Notes: generated by a model from the sequence alone, not told the origin. Shown: positions 47,385 through 60,479, counted from the first letter of the stretch. The stretch: DNA of 64,000 bases from Crotophaga sulcirostris (GCA_013397455.1 VYZB01000214.1:1191238-1255237); one strand, 5' to 3'. Numbers and translations: made by a program.

Positions 47385-48063
47385 GTCCTGCTGGACACTG
47401 GATCTGTTAAAGAGGGGAGGTCTGGGTGCAAACAAAGCCAAACCTGTGACTGTTTAACAAATCCACCCTGAGCTGTGGTGTTGGAGGTGTGCAGAGCCCA
47501 GAGGCACCACACTGTCCTCGTGCTCCTGTTTCCCTGCTCTTCATATGGTCAGAGCTGACACCTTGAACACCTCAGTCCTAAATACAGGTGGATAGTAATT
47601 GGTTGACTAAGGAGAGTGACTTTTGTGCAGGCTGAGGGGGGATCTCATGAGCCACCAGAGGTAGGTTTCCTGCTTGCTGAGTGCTGGCATGCAGCTCATG
47701 CACTAATTAAATGTTAAGGGAGATTTACAGAAGTGCCTGCACCAAGAAGACAGCTGAGACCTCAGTAGCTTCAGTGTTTTCAAAAATCTCTTTGCAGGTC
47801 TCTTGGCACCTCTCTGAATCCCTGCTCCCTGCTGGGGTCTGGAAACATCCACTTAGTGGCAACTTGGTGGCCCAGAGCAGTCTGCAGCTCAAATTAAATT
47901 TGAGCTGGTGTAAAAACTAGGACAGAAATCACACAAGGACTGGATCATGAGCTCAAGGGCCATTCCTCCAAGCTGTTCAAAGGGCTTGCCCCCTCAAGGT
48001 TTCTGCTGCCGAGATGGATGTGCCTCCTCTGCCAGCTCTGCACCATTCCAGCTGGTGCAGAAT
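47385..48063. other. Unique sequence, nothing recognised
   Basis: No repeat or gene is recognised between two minus-strand CR1 copies. Confidence 0.5.
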
Positions 48064-48590
48064 TCACAGAATCATGGAATGCTTTGAGTCCAAAGGGATC
48101 TCAAAGCCCATCCAGTCCCACCCCCCTGCCACAGGCAGGGACACCTCCCACTGGATCAGGGGGCTCCAAGCCCCATCCAACCTGGCCTTGAACCTGGCCC
48201 CTCTGGGATGGGGTAGACGCCACTGCTCTGGGCAACCTGGGCCAGGGCCTCCCCACCCTCACAGCAAAACATTTCTCCCTAAGATCTCATCTCAATCTCC
48301 CCTCTTTCAGCTGGAAACCGTTCCCCCTCAACCTGTCCCTGCACTCCCTGATCCAGAGCCCCTCCCCAGATTTCCTGGAGTCCCTACTGGGAATCTGCTC
48401 TAAGCTCTCCCCCTAGACTTCTCTTCTCCAGGCTGAACAACCCAAACTCTCTCAGCCTGTCCTTGGATGGAAGGTTCTCAAGTCCTCAGATCATCTTTGT
48501 GGCCTCCTCTGGACTTGCTCCAACAGCTTCATGTCCTTCCTGTGCTGAGGACTCCAGAACTGAATGCAGGACTCCAGGTGAGGTCTCACC
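48064..48590 (-). mobile_element. CR1 LINE, group A, about 525 bases
   Basis: The reversed tail TCACAGAATCATGGAATGC leads through the full group A 3' region to ACTCCAGGTGAGGTCTCACC. A local rearrangement (CTTGAACCTGGCCCCTCTGG, elsewhere CTTGAACACCTCCAGG) alters the C-terminal frame. Confidence 0.93.
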
Positions 48591-50844
48591 TCATCCCCAC
48601 CTAGCTCTGAATTATGAGCATCTTAAGGGGAAATGAGATGTTATATTGTTGTTAACAGCATCAAAAAGCCATTATACAGCTGGTAGGAAGATGACAAATA
48701 CGTCTGTGCCAAATGTTATTGCCATTGCATGGTTCTCCTTCTTTGGCCATATTTACAGAATGCCAAGAGCTGCTGTATATTTAATGTATCTAGGAAATCA
48801 GAAAAACTAGAGAGCGGCATAGAGTCAGTTGCATGAGTTACAGATAAACTCAGGGCTTGCTTTGCACTGAGGACTTCCTCCAAACCTAACTCCTGGCATG
48901 TGAAAGCCTCAAGGGTAGGAAAGGAAATGTAATGGTTACTCCAATCCAGGTTGCTCCTTCTGGAAGCTGTAGTGCAAACTGCGTTCAGATTAATGTCAAA
49001 CTCAAAGTGATGTGAAAAAACTCGTTATCTACAAGGATGGGACATTTTTAGTCAAAACCTACTGACTCTGCTGGCTTTGCTTTGGTGGAGAGCTCAGTGC
49101 CTGGTGCTGGTGGTTAACCTGCACGGCCATGGCTTTCTCTGCCTGGGGACCTAAGGGCTGGTTCTCTTCAGATGAGGATCAGAAGGTCTGAGTTTCCACC
49201 AGGGAACAGACACAGCCTTGAAGTAGGGCCTTGCTCCGGCTCCTCCTTCACCTCTTTGGCTCTCTGAAGTCTGCAGATGCACCCCTGTCTCTGCCCATGA
49301 TGTTGTTTCCACGCTGGGTTGCTTGTTGCTAATATCAGTCAGCTCTGGTTAGTGTTCAGTTGCTCTCGGGGCTCTGTGTTGGAAGGAGCAGCAGTGCCAA
49401 ACTGCACGTGAAGTGACTGCAGGACTGAGTAGAGGAGTTGGTGGACTCAAAGGTAAAGGAGTAGAGTTGTGCAGGTGGGAGGAATGTGTCAAGTTGTTAC
49501 CTTGCACAGAGAATTTAGCAGGCAATAGGTTATATTCCTGCTTGGTCTGTGTGGCTCCTTTGGCCCAGAGGCCTGGGGTGGTCAACCCTGCACAGACTGG
49601 GAATGTTAGAGGGCAAAGCCAGATCCCTTGGTTCGGCAATGATTCTTCTTCTTTTTCTTTTAAATGAAAGCATCTGTCTCTTTCATGATGTTCTGCCCAG
49701 TTAATACCATCCAGAGCAGACACTGAAAATCTGCAGCATCAGCAGGCGCTAAGGAACAAACGGATTGTGTGAGAAGAGGAACTGAAGCCACCAAAGGACA
49801 GGCATCTCCCCCCCCATCCCACGACCCTGAGAGCTCAGGCAAAATGCAGGACTTCCTTGCAAAGCTGGGATGTGCTGGAAAGGGCTGCTGCTTTGCAAAA
49901 GAGATCTCTCTCCATCTCCTAATGTGGGAAAGGGAAATGTCTCCTAGACCAGAGAGGAATGACTTTGGAAAAAAAAAGGGGGGGGGAGGGTTATCTAGAA
50001 AGGTCTGGGAATTATAACAAGACAGAACAGTATTTGCAGTCCTTAGTTTCCTGAGCCCAGAGAGGAGAGGCAGAGAAGTTAGAATGCCCTGCACACAACC
50101 ACCTTTTCTGTGTTTGTAAATGAGAGGAAACAGCAGAAACCTCACCTGGAAGTGTGTGCTGGCACAGCCTGAAGCCCACGAGATGGAATTCACTGAGATG
50201 TAGAATCACCTACATATTTCGAAAACCCCTTCCGCTGCTCAGCTGAAGACTGGCACTGCCCAGCTCTGAAGCCAAAAAGGATCCAGGGGAGATGGGAACC
50301 TCACCACCACCTGGAGTGTCTGCAACATGGAGATTCTTTTTGGGCAAAAACCATGCCTTTGTTTGTAAAATGCATATATTTTTTCTCAACTAATGAAGAT
50401 GTGTTGTGCCACTCGTCTGTTGTCCTTTAAGCCCTCAAGCATGTCCACTGGCAGTCATACGGATCTCTGAACAGGAGCAAACACAGGCTGGCAGAGAACT
50501 TATATTTAGTAAAGAGATGGATTTTTGCACGAGGCTCACATGTAGCCTCTTCGTAGTGCTGGAGTGCGCATGGTGCTGCGAATGCCATGCGGCGTTCCCA
50601 AGGCTGTGGCATCTTTTAAAATCAGTCAAACGTAGCCTTGATGTAATAGCCAGCAGCAAAGCTTGCCAAGGATTTTGCTTCCAAAGGGGTTTTAGTAGAA
50701 AAAACCCATGCTTCCCACAAATTCAGGACTTTGATTAAAAAAACAAATTCCCATCAGGAAAAACATAACCGCATCTTTCTCTTGCGGCTTAGCAAAACAC
50801 TTCATTTCTCAAATGGAATGGAAGAATTTCAGTCTGGGAGTATG
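48591..50844. other. Unique stretch, nothing recognised
   Basis: About 2.25 kb. The only structure seen is the A-run plus G-run at 49969. A 177-codon open frame on the minus strand (49660-50193) has no recognisable motif and crosses the poly-purine tract, which argues against coding. Confidence 0.5.
49969..49990. repeat. A9-G9 purine tract
   Basis: Nine A are followed by nine G, then AGGG. It is a low-complexity purine tract. Confidence 0.75.
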
Positions 50845-51191
50845 GAATCATAGAACCATAGAATTATTAAAGTTGGAAAAGACCTCCAGGCTCATCCAGT
50901 CCAACTGTCAGCCCAACACCACTGTGTATACTAAGCCATGTCCCAAAGTGCCATATATACGCATTTTTTTACCCTCCAGAGATGGAGACTCCACCACTGC
51001 TCTGAGCATCTGCTGCCAGCGCTTCACCACTCTGTCAGTAAAGAATTTTTTCCTAATATCCAGTCTAAACCTTCCCTGGTGCAACTTGAGGCCATTTACT
51101 CTCATCTCATCTGTCATTACTTGGGAGAAGAGACCAGCACCCACATCACCACAGCCTCCTTTCAGGCAGTTGTAGAAAGCAATAAGGTCAT
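50845..51191 (-). mobile_element. CR1 LINE, group B, about 345 bases
   Basis: The reversed tail AATCATAGAACCATAGAATT is followed by AAAGTTGGAAAAGACCTCC. On the minus strand the frame reads YNCLKGGCGDVGAGLFSQVM, then FRLDIRKKFFTDRVVKRW and LRAVVESPSLEGKK. The GTGCCATATATACGCA block pairs it with the 1385 copy (TGTATATATGGCAC). Confidence 0.92.
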
Positions 51192-51896
51192 TGCTTAATA
51201 ATTCATGTTTACTGCCCAAGAGCCACCCTTGACTTGGAATATGTCCCTGAGGATGTGTCTCAGCTTTGTTGCTGTGAGAGGGGCTAGGACACGACCTGGG
51301 CAGGACCTCTGGCTCGAGGATGACACAGAACTGGAGGTATCATTACCTACATGGGTGCAATTTAAGGTTGAACTGACCAAAACAGACACTGAAATGGAAA
51401 TTTTTAGTTTTGAGCAGACTCAATTATTAGTTGAGCCCAAAACACTTTTTGCAAAATAGTGAAAATTTCAAACACCTGGACAGAGAAAATGGTGTTCAAT
51501 TTGAAATATTTCTTCACAGAGATGGAGTACACCTATGTGCAGGCATGAGTTTATAGTGGTAAAGAGATCCCTGAAGGCTGTAGGAGATCTATGCTATAAG
51601 GACCTTGCAGTCTCTGGTTGGATTTCTCACCTAATGTTGATTTCTAGGAGTGAAACAAGAGGATGTTTTCCTTCAGGCTGCAAAGCAGAATGTTACCCTG
51701 GAAAATTTTTAATTTCAAGTGTTGAAATTCAGCTATTTCCTGCACTGAACAGTTGTGTGACACATCCATGACATAATTGAAACTTCTGGAAACTCTAATA
51801 AAATTAACCACCCCCAAACCCCCAGTGCCATAGAAATTGGAAAGCTGTTTGAAAAGTTGTTTTAAATAGTGGGTGGGATGAGGAATTAATACATGC
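51192..51896. other. Unique sequence, nothing recognised
   Basis: AT-rich in its right half. No gene or repeat is seen. Confidence 0.5.
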
Positions 51897-52502
51897 ATAA
51901 CCTGGGCTGCATCCAAAGCAGTGGGACCAACAGGACGAGGGAGGGGATTCTGCCCCTCTGCTCTGCTCTGGGGAGACCCCACCTGGAGCCCTGTATACAG
52001 TTCTGGAGTCCTCAGCACAGGAAGGACCTGGAGCTGTTGAAGAGAGTCCACAGGAGGCCATGAAGATGACCCAAGGGCTGGAGCCCCTCCCGTATAAGGA
52101 CAGGCTGAGAGAGTTGGGGTTGTTCAGCCTGGAGAAGAGAAATCTGGGGGGAGAGCTTAGAGCAGCCTCTCAGTACTGAAAGGGGCTCCAGGAAAGCTGG
52201 GGAGGGGCTCTTGATCAGGGAGTGCAGGGACAGGAGGAGGGGGAACGGTTTTCAGCTGCAAGAGGGGAGATTGAGATGGGATATCAGGAAGAAATGTTTT
52301 GCTATGAGGGTGGGGAGGCCCTGGCCCAGGTTTCCCAGAGCAGTGGTGGCTGCCCCATCCCTGGAGGTGTTCAAGGCCAGGTTGGATGGGGCTTTGAGCC
52401 CCCTGATCCAGTGGGAGGTGTCCCTGCCCACGGCAGGGGGGTGGAACTGGATGGGCTTTAATGTCCTTTCCAACCCAAACCATTCCATGATTCTATGATT
52501 CT
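51897..52502 (+). mobile_element. CR1 LINE, group A, about 605 bases
   Basis: The longest group A copy. It starts in the ORF2 block at ACCTGGGCTGCATCCAAAGC and continues through GGGGAGACCCCACCTGGAGC and the [24 protein letters not shown] block. It keeps the C-terminal frame open from 52211 to 52498 (IRECRDRRRGNGFQLQEGR, then RLDGALSPLIQWEVSLP). The tail is CCATGATTCTATGATTCTAC. The open frame, the GATATC diagnostic and closeness to the 38882 copy suggest a recent insertion. Confidence 0.95.
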
Positions 52503-55500
52503 ACTGCTCTATGTATAAAACCCTTGTTGTTGAAGCCAAAGAGCTAGGTGTTCCTCAGCCTGGCTATTTCTCATTATGGTCAAACACTGCTTTATGCTGA
52601 GGCTCTATTTGTGTGACTGAGCCCTTGCCTATAAATCAGAGATAATATAAGATCTTTGATGCAAACATGCGCTTCTTCTTTGCCTGTTCCTCTGACAGAA
52701 CTTTCTCTGCCATTCTTGCCTGAGTACATGCCTAACCATACTGTCCAATTTGCCTGCTATTTAGACTCCTGGTATCTGTTTAGTTTATTAATGGAGCCAA
52801 AAGCCTTCTTAAAAGAACATTCGGTATAGCTGAAAAGAGATCTTGGGCCGATGGAAGATGCTGTCAGCCTGGGTCACATTTTCTCCTTTACTGTGCTGCA
52901 CTGTGGCGATGTTTGTTCAGAAATCTGCTGTGCCAGGTGTCTGGTGGGGTGAAATATCTCTCCCAGTGCATATTACTGGTGCTCGTGGGAGAGGGACTTG
53001 GTGGGAGAAGTAGTTTTTCCAGGGGAATGAGTCCTACATGGAAAAGAGAATATGGGAGAAGAAACGTTCCATCAGTTGATAAGGTAACAGGGAAGAAGAA
53101 CTGGATTTTTGAGAGACCCTCTTTAAAATAGAATGTTTCAGGTAATTCCAACAAAATGAAACATTCCTTTTTGGCTTAAACCACTCCGTTTTGATTTCAT
53201 GGATGAAAAATTCAATTTGATTGGGAAAAAAAAAAAGAGCATTTCCCATGACATAGTTTAACTTTGTTGAAGTGTTATTTTCTATTGCAAAAAACCCAAC
53301 TTCAGTAGCAAATTCCCAGCTGACTCCTGCTGCAACCTGTTCTGGCTGCCAGAGAGAAACAGTGGGGCTTGCTTTTGCATCATTCAAGGCTTACCCTCTC
53401 CCTTTGATCAACACTGATTCACTTCCTACCAGTTCATGCTCCTCCACCTGGAACAGGCGATTCTATGCACTTTCACTCATTGCTTCCTTTTGTTCTGGGG
53501 AAAGTTGCTCTAAGCTTTTAGCATCCCAGTGGGCATGGAGAAAGGCTCTTTTTACAAGTTCCCACTTGGCCTGAAATGATTCTGGCTATTCTTTTCCCAG
53601 TGCTCACCCTGAAGGCAAAACCCAGCCTTTTCTGACCCAGTGCCCTGGAGTTATCTTTGTTTGGAGTGCACAGTGTGGTTTTAGGCTTCAGGCAGACCGT
53701 GCCACCCGACTCGCACACGTGATGCGGGGCAGCAGGAGGCATGTTCTGTGCTAAGCAAGGACAAAGCCCCTTCGTCGACAAAAAGAACCTTCCTTTCTCA
53801 GTGACCCACAAAGAAAAACATGGATGTACCCCTGTTACAGCTACCTCATGGGTGGCATTGGCTCTCAGTACCCTGGGGCTGCCATGGATTCCCAGGTGTG
53901 TTTCGATGGTGGACACCATAGTCAGTAGAAGAAAGGGGCTGAACATCAGCAGAAAGTCTTGGGCATGTTAGACACCTGCACTCCCCTGTCTCGTTCTTGT
54001 CTTCCTGTGCTTGGGCTTGTGATGGCTGTGGACGTCCGTACCTCACACCCTGTGGTGAGTGCAGACCGAAGTCCACCACAGTCCCCAGCATCAGGGTCCA
54101 CGGTGAAGCCCCCACAGGTCTATGCTGCAGCTGGGCGGTGTGGGGAGGTTGTCTTCCATGGTCCTCTTGGAAGCAAATGGCCAAATGGGCTCTGTCCAGC
54201 TCATAACCATGGACATCGGCTGGTTGGAAGAGTGAACAGTCATTTGGGTCCATCACTGGAGTTGCAGGAGTGAGAAGGGAGCCTGCAGCTGGGTGCTGCT
54301 GGACCATGATGTGGAAGACAAACGCACGTGCTTGCCCAGCATGAGGCTTCTCTCAAGGCAGCATTAGCAACCCAGCAAGAATATTTAAGGTCTGTAGGGT
54401 GCCACTGGCTCTCTAAACATGGTGCAGGGGTAATGGGGGAAGAGGGGCTTTGGCACAACTCTAAGCTACATTGGGCAAACTCTCCGTGACTTTTCAAACT
54501 GGGAGGTCCAAACTGTGTGGATGCTATCTTTAGCTGACCAGCAAAGAAAAATGCAGAGAAGCCTGGAAAGTTTCAATCCAGCCTTATTGGTTTGTTTTAA
54601 TAGAAAAACCCAAATCTTCTTATCAGTAGGCCACACATTTTCTTCCCAAATTTATATTTTTCATCCACAGTAGTGAAGTTTCCTTAGAAGACAAAGAAAC
54701 TGGGTTTGTTTTGGGGTAATGAAGAAGTAGGCTTTTAGATTTTTTTTTCTTTCTTTGCTTAAAATTGCAATATCCTGGGGACCCACAGCAGAACAAACCC
54801 CAAACAGCAGCAGATCTGGACAAGGTTTGGAGCGTGCCAAGATCCCTAAAGAAGTGTGAGACATTTCAGTGTTCAGATCTGAAGAGAAGTCCTATCTTTG
54901 CTCGTTAGCCTTTGGTTTTACTAACCCAGGCTTTTCTGTGCCTGTAATGAAGAAAAATTAAGCATTTTTTTGACAGGGAGGAAGGGGTGAAGATATTCTC
55001 TATAAATAGAGCTGTGGCCTTGGTCTGGCACAATGTGCTGCAGTTTGCTGGCATGTTGTGAACTCTCTTAAGACCTAATAGGAAATAAATTGCTTATTAG
55101 GGTGCTGCTGAGGATTAACAGGAGGTCTGATTGTTCAGGAGTCCCATGGGACCATCCCAAGGGCAGCTCTTATCTGGAAGGGGAGGCTTCTCCAGAGAAC
55201 ACAGGGATTCTTGCAGTCCAGAGTGCACATCCCTTGCAGCAGAATTCACAGTACTGATTGTCCTGGTCATGAATTGAAGGACACTGACCTGGGAGGTGGT
55301 GTTTACAGTACGTGGCATCTCTCCAAGGCCTCTCTTAATAGAGATGTTGGGGCTTGTTTTGTCTGTAACTAATCAGCTTTCTCCTCTTTGACCCCTTCCA
55401 GAGAGTCCAGCAGCCTCACCCTCTGTTCTTCTCTTTGCCTTTATTTATTCTGTTCAGAAATTCATGCCTCTGGCCCATTTTTATCAGAGACAATTTTCCC

Positions 55501-55801
55501 TGCTTTGTTCAGCATTGGGCAAGAGCTGCACAACTCACCTCTGAACCAGCCTGATGGCCAAAACACTGATTTAAACTCACATGTTTCCAAAACAGCCTCT
55601 TTGTTTATATCGCTTCTGTGTTGCCTGTGTTCCCCTCCTGTTGACAACCAGGAGGCTTTGTGCCAAAATACCTTGAGCAACTTGCTCTACAAAATATTGC
55701 CTTTTAGAAGTAAGGTGTGATCTTAAGTGAACAAAAGCCAGATCTCAGGAGACATTCAGACTGACATCTTTTACTGTAAACAGCATGCTGGATGATACTT
55801 T
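52503..55801. other. Long unique stretch, 3.3 kb
   Basis: It contains an A-run at 53225-53236. A 153-codon open frame on the minus strand (53846-54307) and overlapping plus-strand frames have no recognisable motif. A TATA-like CTATAAATAG at about 54999 has no downstream gene. Confidence 0.5.
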
Positions 55802-55889
55802 TGAGCAACCTAAACCAGTGAAAAGTGTCCCTGCCCATGGCAGGATGATCTTTGAAGCCCCTTCTGACCCAGACCATCCCATGATTCTA
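55802..55889 (+). mobile_element. CR1 LINE 3' end, 88 bases, old
   Basis: It reads GAGCAACCTAAACCAGTG, then GTGTCCCTGCCCATGGCAGG and CCCATGATTCTATA. The AACCTAAACCAGTG variant is closer to group E than group A. About 15 bases (GGTTGGAAC region) are missing. Confidence 0.85.
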
Positions 55890-56136
55890 TATTTTTAAAT
55901 TGAAATTGATTTTGGTAAAAGGTTATTTGTAGCAAGCTGAAAGAGATAAAGCTGAGCATTAAAAAAATCAGTTGTGTTTGGCAATGTGTAACCACACCTG
56001 CACTTTGCCCCAGGTCTCCCATGGCAGTCTGTGGATGGACTTCAACCTCCAAAGAGAGTCCTGTGGTCACCACTTTTAGGTCCTATGTTTTCATATTTGA
56101 AAAATGGACTTAATTTGCAGGAAACATGCTGACACT
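55890..56136. other. Unique spacer, nothing recognised
   Basis: A short spacer between two CR1 tails that face each other. Confidence 0.5.
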
Positions 56137-56292
56137 TCATAGAATGGCAGAATGATAGAATGGTTTGCGTTGGAAGGAACCTCAAAGCCCATTCAGTTCC
56201 ACCCCCCTGCCATGGGCAGGGACACCTCCCACTGGATCAAGGGGCTCCAAGTCCCATCCAACCTGGTCTTGAACACCTCCAGGGATGGGGCA
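56137..56292 (-). mobile_element. CR1 LINE 3' end, group A, about 155 bases
   Basis: The reversed tail TCATAGAATGGCAGAATGAT is followed by the group A end, which stops after CCAGGGATGGGGCA. It is strongly 5'-truncated. Confidence 0.9.
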
Positions 56293-57541
56293 TTCAGCAG
56301 TTATTTCACTTGAAGACGGGCCCTTCTGCCAGCATTTGGGAGAATACAGGCAGTGAACTAGAGTTTCAGGTAATTTCCAAGGTATTTTTTGGTGTTTTGA
56401 GGTTCCACACTAAATGGAGTTTTGTCGAGACCTCAGATTGCTTCTCTGAGCCAGGTTGGTTGATTTTCCCTGTCCAGTGCTGTACAATGAAAGTGGTATT
56501 TGTGTCCTGCTACCTTAGATTGCTGCACTTGAGTTATAAGCAGATGGTCTTCGACACAAGCTCCGCTCTCACGTTCAACCCCCCATGTCTGCAGACACAG
56601 GCTGTAACCACTCTGCTTCCTCCAGTCTGTACCTGGGTAAGAAACCCAAGAAACGTTTCCAGTCATGAACGTTACTGCACCAAAGAGTCAAAGCAATCCA
56701 ATCTTGGATTTGCAAAGCCTTCTGCAGAGCCTGGCAACCCTTGCTCCCCACAATGGTAAGAGCTTCATGTGGCCAGTTTCCCCCTCCCTTCCACCCATAC
56801 CCTGCTGTGAGTTTCTTGCAAGTCCTCCTTTGCCCTGCAGTGAGGAACACCCACAGCAAATGCCGGGCACATGGGGGGAGCAGGGCATGGCTCTGCCCTG
56901 GCATCCTTGACTTGAGCATGGACTGTGGTGTCGCACGTCGCTGCCACAAGATTCTCTTCTCTAGGGCCACACACGGAGTCAGGAGGAGGTAGGGCTGCTG
57001 CAGCTGCTGTTTCTCTTGTCAGAGGCACTGCCTGTTTGGTTCTCCTCCCTATTGTTTGTGCACAGGAACTGCACAAGAAGCCACAGGACTGAACTAGGGA
57101 GAGCTGTCCTCCTTCAGCCACGGGCACATAAATCAACCAGGGGGATGCTGTACCCAGGCTTTCTTGGCATTGTGTGGGCAGGAGCACTTGCTCCAGGCTG
57201 CCACTTTTGTGCTGGAGAGGACTTTTGCATCTCTTGATGATCGTGATCTGACGGGGACCTGGTGGAAACATGCAGAGCTCATGTGATGAGAACTGTGTTT
57301 GTTTACTCTGATGCTGAACTGAGCCCTCGGCTGCTTGTTCCTCCTGTTGAACAGGATTGCAACACTCTCCTCAAACACTGTAACTGGGTCAGCCTGAGGA
57401 GAAGGCCTTGTTCACCTCTCGACATCTACCTGTCTTTTTTTTCCTTGCTTTTTTTCCTTTTCCCAAAGCTGAATGTTTTATTTAAACTCTCTCCAGAAGT
57501 CTGGAAAAAAACAAAGGCACGAGTATGTTTCACAAACTCTA
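56293..57541. other. Unique sequence, nothing recognised
   Basis: A splice-like 42-base segment (56595-56636) and several open frames overlapping on both strands were examined and not accepted. No gene or repeat is identified. Confidence 0.5.
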
Positions 57542-57738
57542 TCATAGAGTCATAGAATCATGGAATGGTTTGGGTTGGAAAGGACCTCAAAGTCCATCCA
57601 GTTCCACCCCCCCTGCTATGAGCAGGGACCCCTCCCACTGGATCAGGGGGCTCCAAGCCCCATCCAACCTGGCCTTGAACACCTCCAGGGATGGGACAGC
57701 CACCACTTCTCTGGCCAACCTGTGCCAGAGCCTCATCA
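57542..57738 (-). mobile_element. CR1 LINE 3' end, group A, about 195 bases
   Basis: The reversed tail TCATAGAGTCATAGAATCAT is followed by the group A 3' region, which ends near GTGCCAGAGCCTCATCAGCC. The 5' truncation lies in the C-terminal coding block. Confidence 0.91.
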
Positions 57739-60479
57739 GCCACTTATTATAAAGAGATCACTTCTGTGGTTAGGAAGAGATGTGACTTTTTCAGCCTTGC
57801 CTTGAGCACGGCTACTCACAAGGTGGTGTGGGTCCAGGCCATGACCAAGCAGTAGGCTACAGTCCCATATGAGGAGTTTAGATATGAAAGCAATTTCTTA
57901 CAGATCGCTTAGGATGCAATTCTTCTCCTTTGGATGGATCTTGGGCTCTGGATCTGGGGATGGTCCTCCCTTCCCCAGCTCTCTTGTCTTCCCTGGAGAT
58001 AAGCCTGGTTTCTGCACTGGTGTGTGATCATGCAATGTTTGAAGTGTACGGATAGGACCTCAGTTCAAAACTTGACCTCTGATGCTTCTCTAAGTGTTAT
58101 CTCTCAGCCCATTCCCAAACTCTAAGTGCCTCTGGTTGCATGTTCCGTTGATCAGAAAACCCTAAAACCCAGAGAGGGGGACTGACAAAGGTGGAGGTCA
58201 AGGATGGGAGCCAGGCGGTGGTGGTTGAGCAAGGATATTATGAAGCATATTCTCATAATGTAATCTGGTCAGTGAGAGGGAGAATGAATCAATGTCACCT
58301 TGAGTAAGCATGGAGATCAGCCTGACTGCATTCCTGAGATAGCTGTGTGAAGATCTGACACTATTATTCACGGGAGACTTAAAACAGAGTCCAGAACCAA
58401 GGGTTTAATCCAGCCTCAGGAGCAGTGGGAACATGAATACGATCAAGGTCATCTTGGGAGGTTGCAAAACAGAAGGTCAGGTTTGGTTCAGCAAGGGCAG
58501 AGCAGCTCAGGTTAATTCCTCTGTCATGTCCATATCTGTGAAAGTAACTGCCATTGCTCAGCCTTGGCAGTGCAGTCTGCCCTGCAGAGATGAGTTCTCT
58601 TTTCTCCAGAGATTATCTGCCAGAAGGTGAGTGTGAGACAAGCAGAATCTGCAGTAACTCTGGGAAAGGAACAGTCTCTCTGTGCTCCTTGCATGGTGCC
58701 AAACAGCTTGACCTTCATGGTGCTGTTTAACGGGAGAACACTTTCTGCTTCAACCAAGGGGGTGGGGAACAAAAGGCTGGTGCCTTCAGATGGCTTTGGG
58801 GAATTGACAGCTTTGAGCTGGAGCTCTCATGGGGCTTTAAACTAGTGGGGATTCACCTTATCTCTGATGGGTGTCTAGGAAAGCCCCAGCCAAATGGCCA
58901 GCGGGACTGATGACTCCATAATTACTCAAATTTTGGATCTTTCTGTATAATACTTTCTTCCAGGATGTGGCTGGGGAGGAGATACTGAGAGTATGGGAGA
59001 TCCCTAAGCAGGGTCCTAGGAGCTACTCCAGAGTTCACAGGGCCATTGGTCATGCCTGGGACAGGAAAGTTTGGGCAACAGCCTTCACATGGGTCTCTCC
59101 ACATCACCTTCCATAAGGACTATCAGTTAAAGCCTATGATTCAGTCCCAGTCAAAAGGGCTCATAAATACCCTTTGCTCTGATAATACAACAACCTCCTC
59201 TCAGTCCCACTAAATGCTTCCAGAGTGTTTTGTTGCTAATTGAGGGGGGGGGGGGGGGGTTGGGGGGGGAACCCAGCCCGTTTCTAATTGTCACGTTCAA
59301 GTCTTGTGCAGGCAGAGATGCATTCCATATGGTGATGGGATCTGAGCTGCCCAGCTTGGCACAGCCAGGCAGTTGATGGGAAAATGATACATTTAATCGT
59401 ATGGATGTCATAGAAGTGGAGTCATTTTCTTAATCTTGAAGTTGGAAATAAATACAGAAAATAACGAATATACAGTTGGCTGGGGGTGATTCAGAGCATT
59501 CATGCTTTCCTTCATTGTGAGGAGTTGGAGGGCAAACATATGGAGGAGGTTCTCATTTTCAGGTTGAACAGGACAGATCTGAGTTGGTTGTAAGTTTGCT
59601 AGGTTGAGCTTATGGAAATCTCAACCAGCTGAAAATTTGGCTCCGTGTTATGAAATGGGATTCCAGAGTCTCTTCTTACTTTCGGTTCCACTTTTTGATG
59701 TGTGGAACGGGACTATAAAACCCTAATGAGGGAGAGCTGCTCTGGGCCTAGAGCTGATTCCTTCTTCTGCTGGTGCTCCATGCAATGGCTTTACTTTTCC
59801 CTCAAAATCTCATGTTTTGATCAGCTCCTGCTGGAAATGGCTGCAGCATATCCCACGTGAGAGCCACACCTTTCCATTTCAAAGGCTCCCCCTCAGGCTC
59901 TGTATATCTACCTTTGCTCCTACCCCTCCACACCCAGTGCAGTAGAACCCACCTGCTGGGGTTGTTTGCTGGCAGTGCCTGTTCTTGGAGGCAGAGGACA
60001 GTCACACCATGTATAGGCGGAAATCAAAGTCCATGTGGTGGGGCAGGTGTACCATTAAGAAGCACTTTGTGAGGGTGCAGAGAAGAGTTTAGACGTGAGA
60101 TTGGAGCTTTCAAAACCAGTATCTCACATCTGACTGCCAGCACTCAGGGCTGCTACACATTTTTTGAGGGTTTCCTAGGCCACTGTGAGCTGTGGGGCTC
60201 ATGTCCAACCAGAACTGCTGTGACACACTTGTAGTGAGGCCGGTGCTCACCAGAAGTGTTAGATCTACCACAAACACACTGTTTGCTGGGCTTGCACGTA
60301 CCTTGCTAGTCACCAGCCTGGCCGGAGCCTGGCTGCTCCAATCAGGAACCCTGGAGAACCAGAAATGCAGGTAACCCCCCAAGTCTCCAAGAAGAAACGT
60401 CCAGGGAAACCTGAACAAAAAGTCTTCCCCAAACCGCTGCTTCTGCCAGACTAAGGCATAACATTCCCAGCAAAAGATG
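57739..60479. other. Long unique stretch with a G-run
   Basis: It contains the poly-G tract at 59244. CTATAAAACC near 59715 is TATA-like, but no gene follows. Nothing else is recognised. Confidence 0.5.
59244..59269 (+). repeat. 16-G run plus 8-G run; G-quadruplex candidate
   Basis: Sixteen G residues, TT, then eight G residues. With short internal loops these can supply four G-tracts on their own. Run length may vary between individuals and may be imprecise in the assembly. Confidence 0.8.

Noticed and set aside
49660..50193. 177-codon open frame on the minus strand
   Set aside because: It reads through the A9-G9 tract as a run of Pro and Phe and has no recognisable domain, so coding is unlikely.
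52211..52498. 95-codon open frame on the plus strand, possible small gene
   Set aside because: It is the C-terminal end of CR1 ORF2 in the copy at 51897-52502; the same peptide recurs in many copies in the window.
53846..54307. 153-codon open frame on the minus strand in non-repeat DNA
   Set aside because: No recognisable domain, overlapping open frames on the other strand, and no convincing splice sites at both ends. A chance frame in GC-richer sequence is more likely.
56595..56636. 42-base segment between CTGCAG and GTAAGA, possible micro-exon
   Set aside because: Too short to judge, with no recognisable peptide. A second acceptor-like AG lies inside it.
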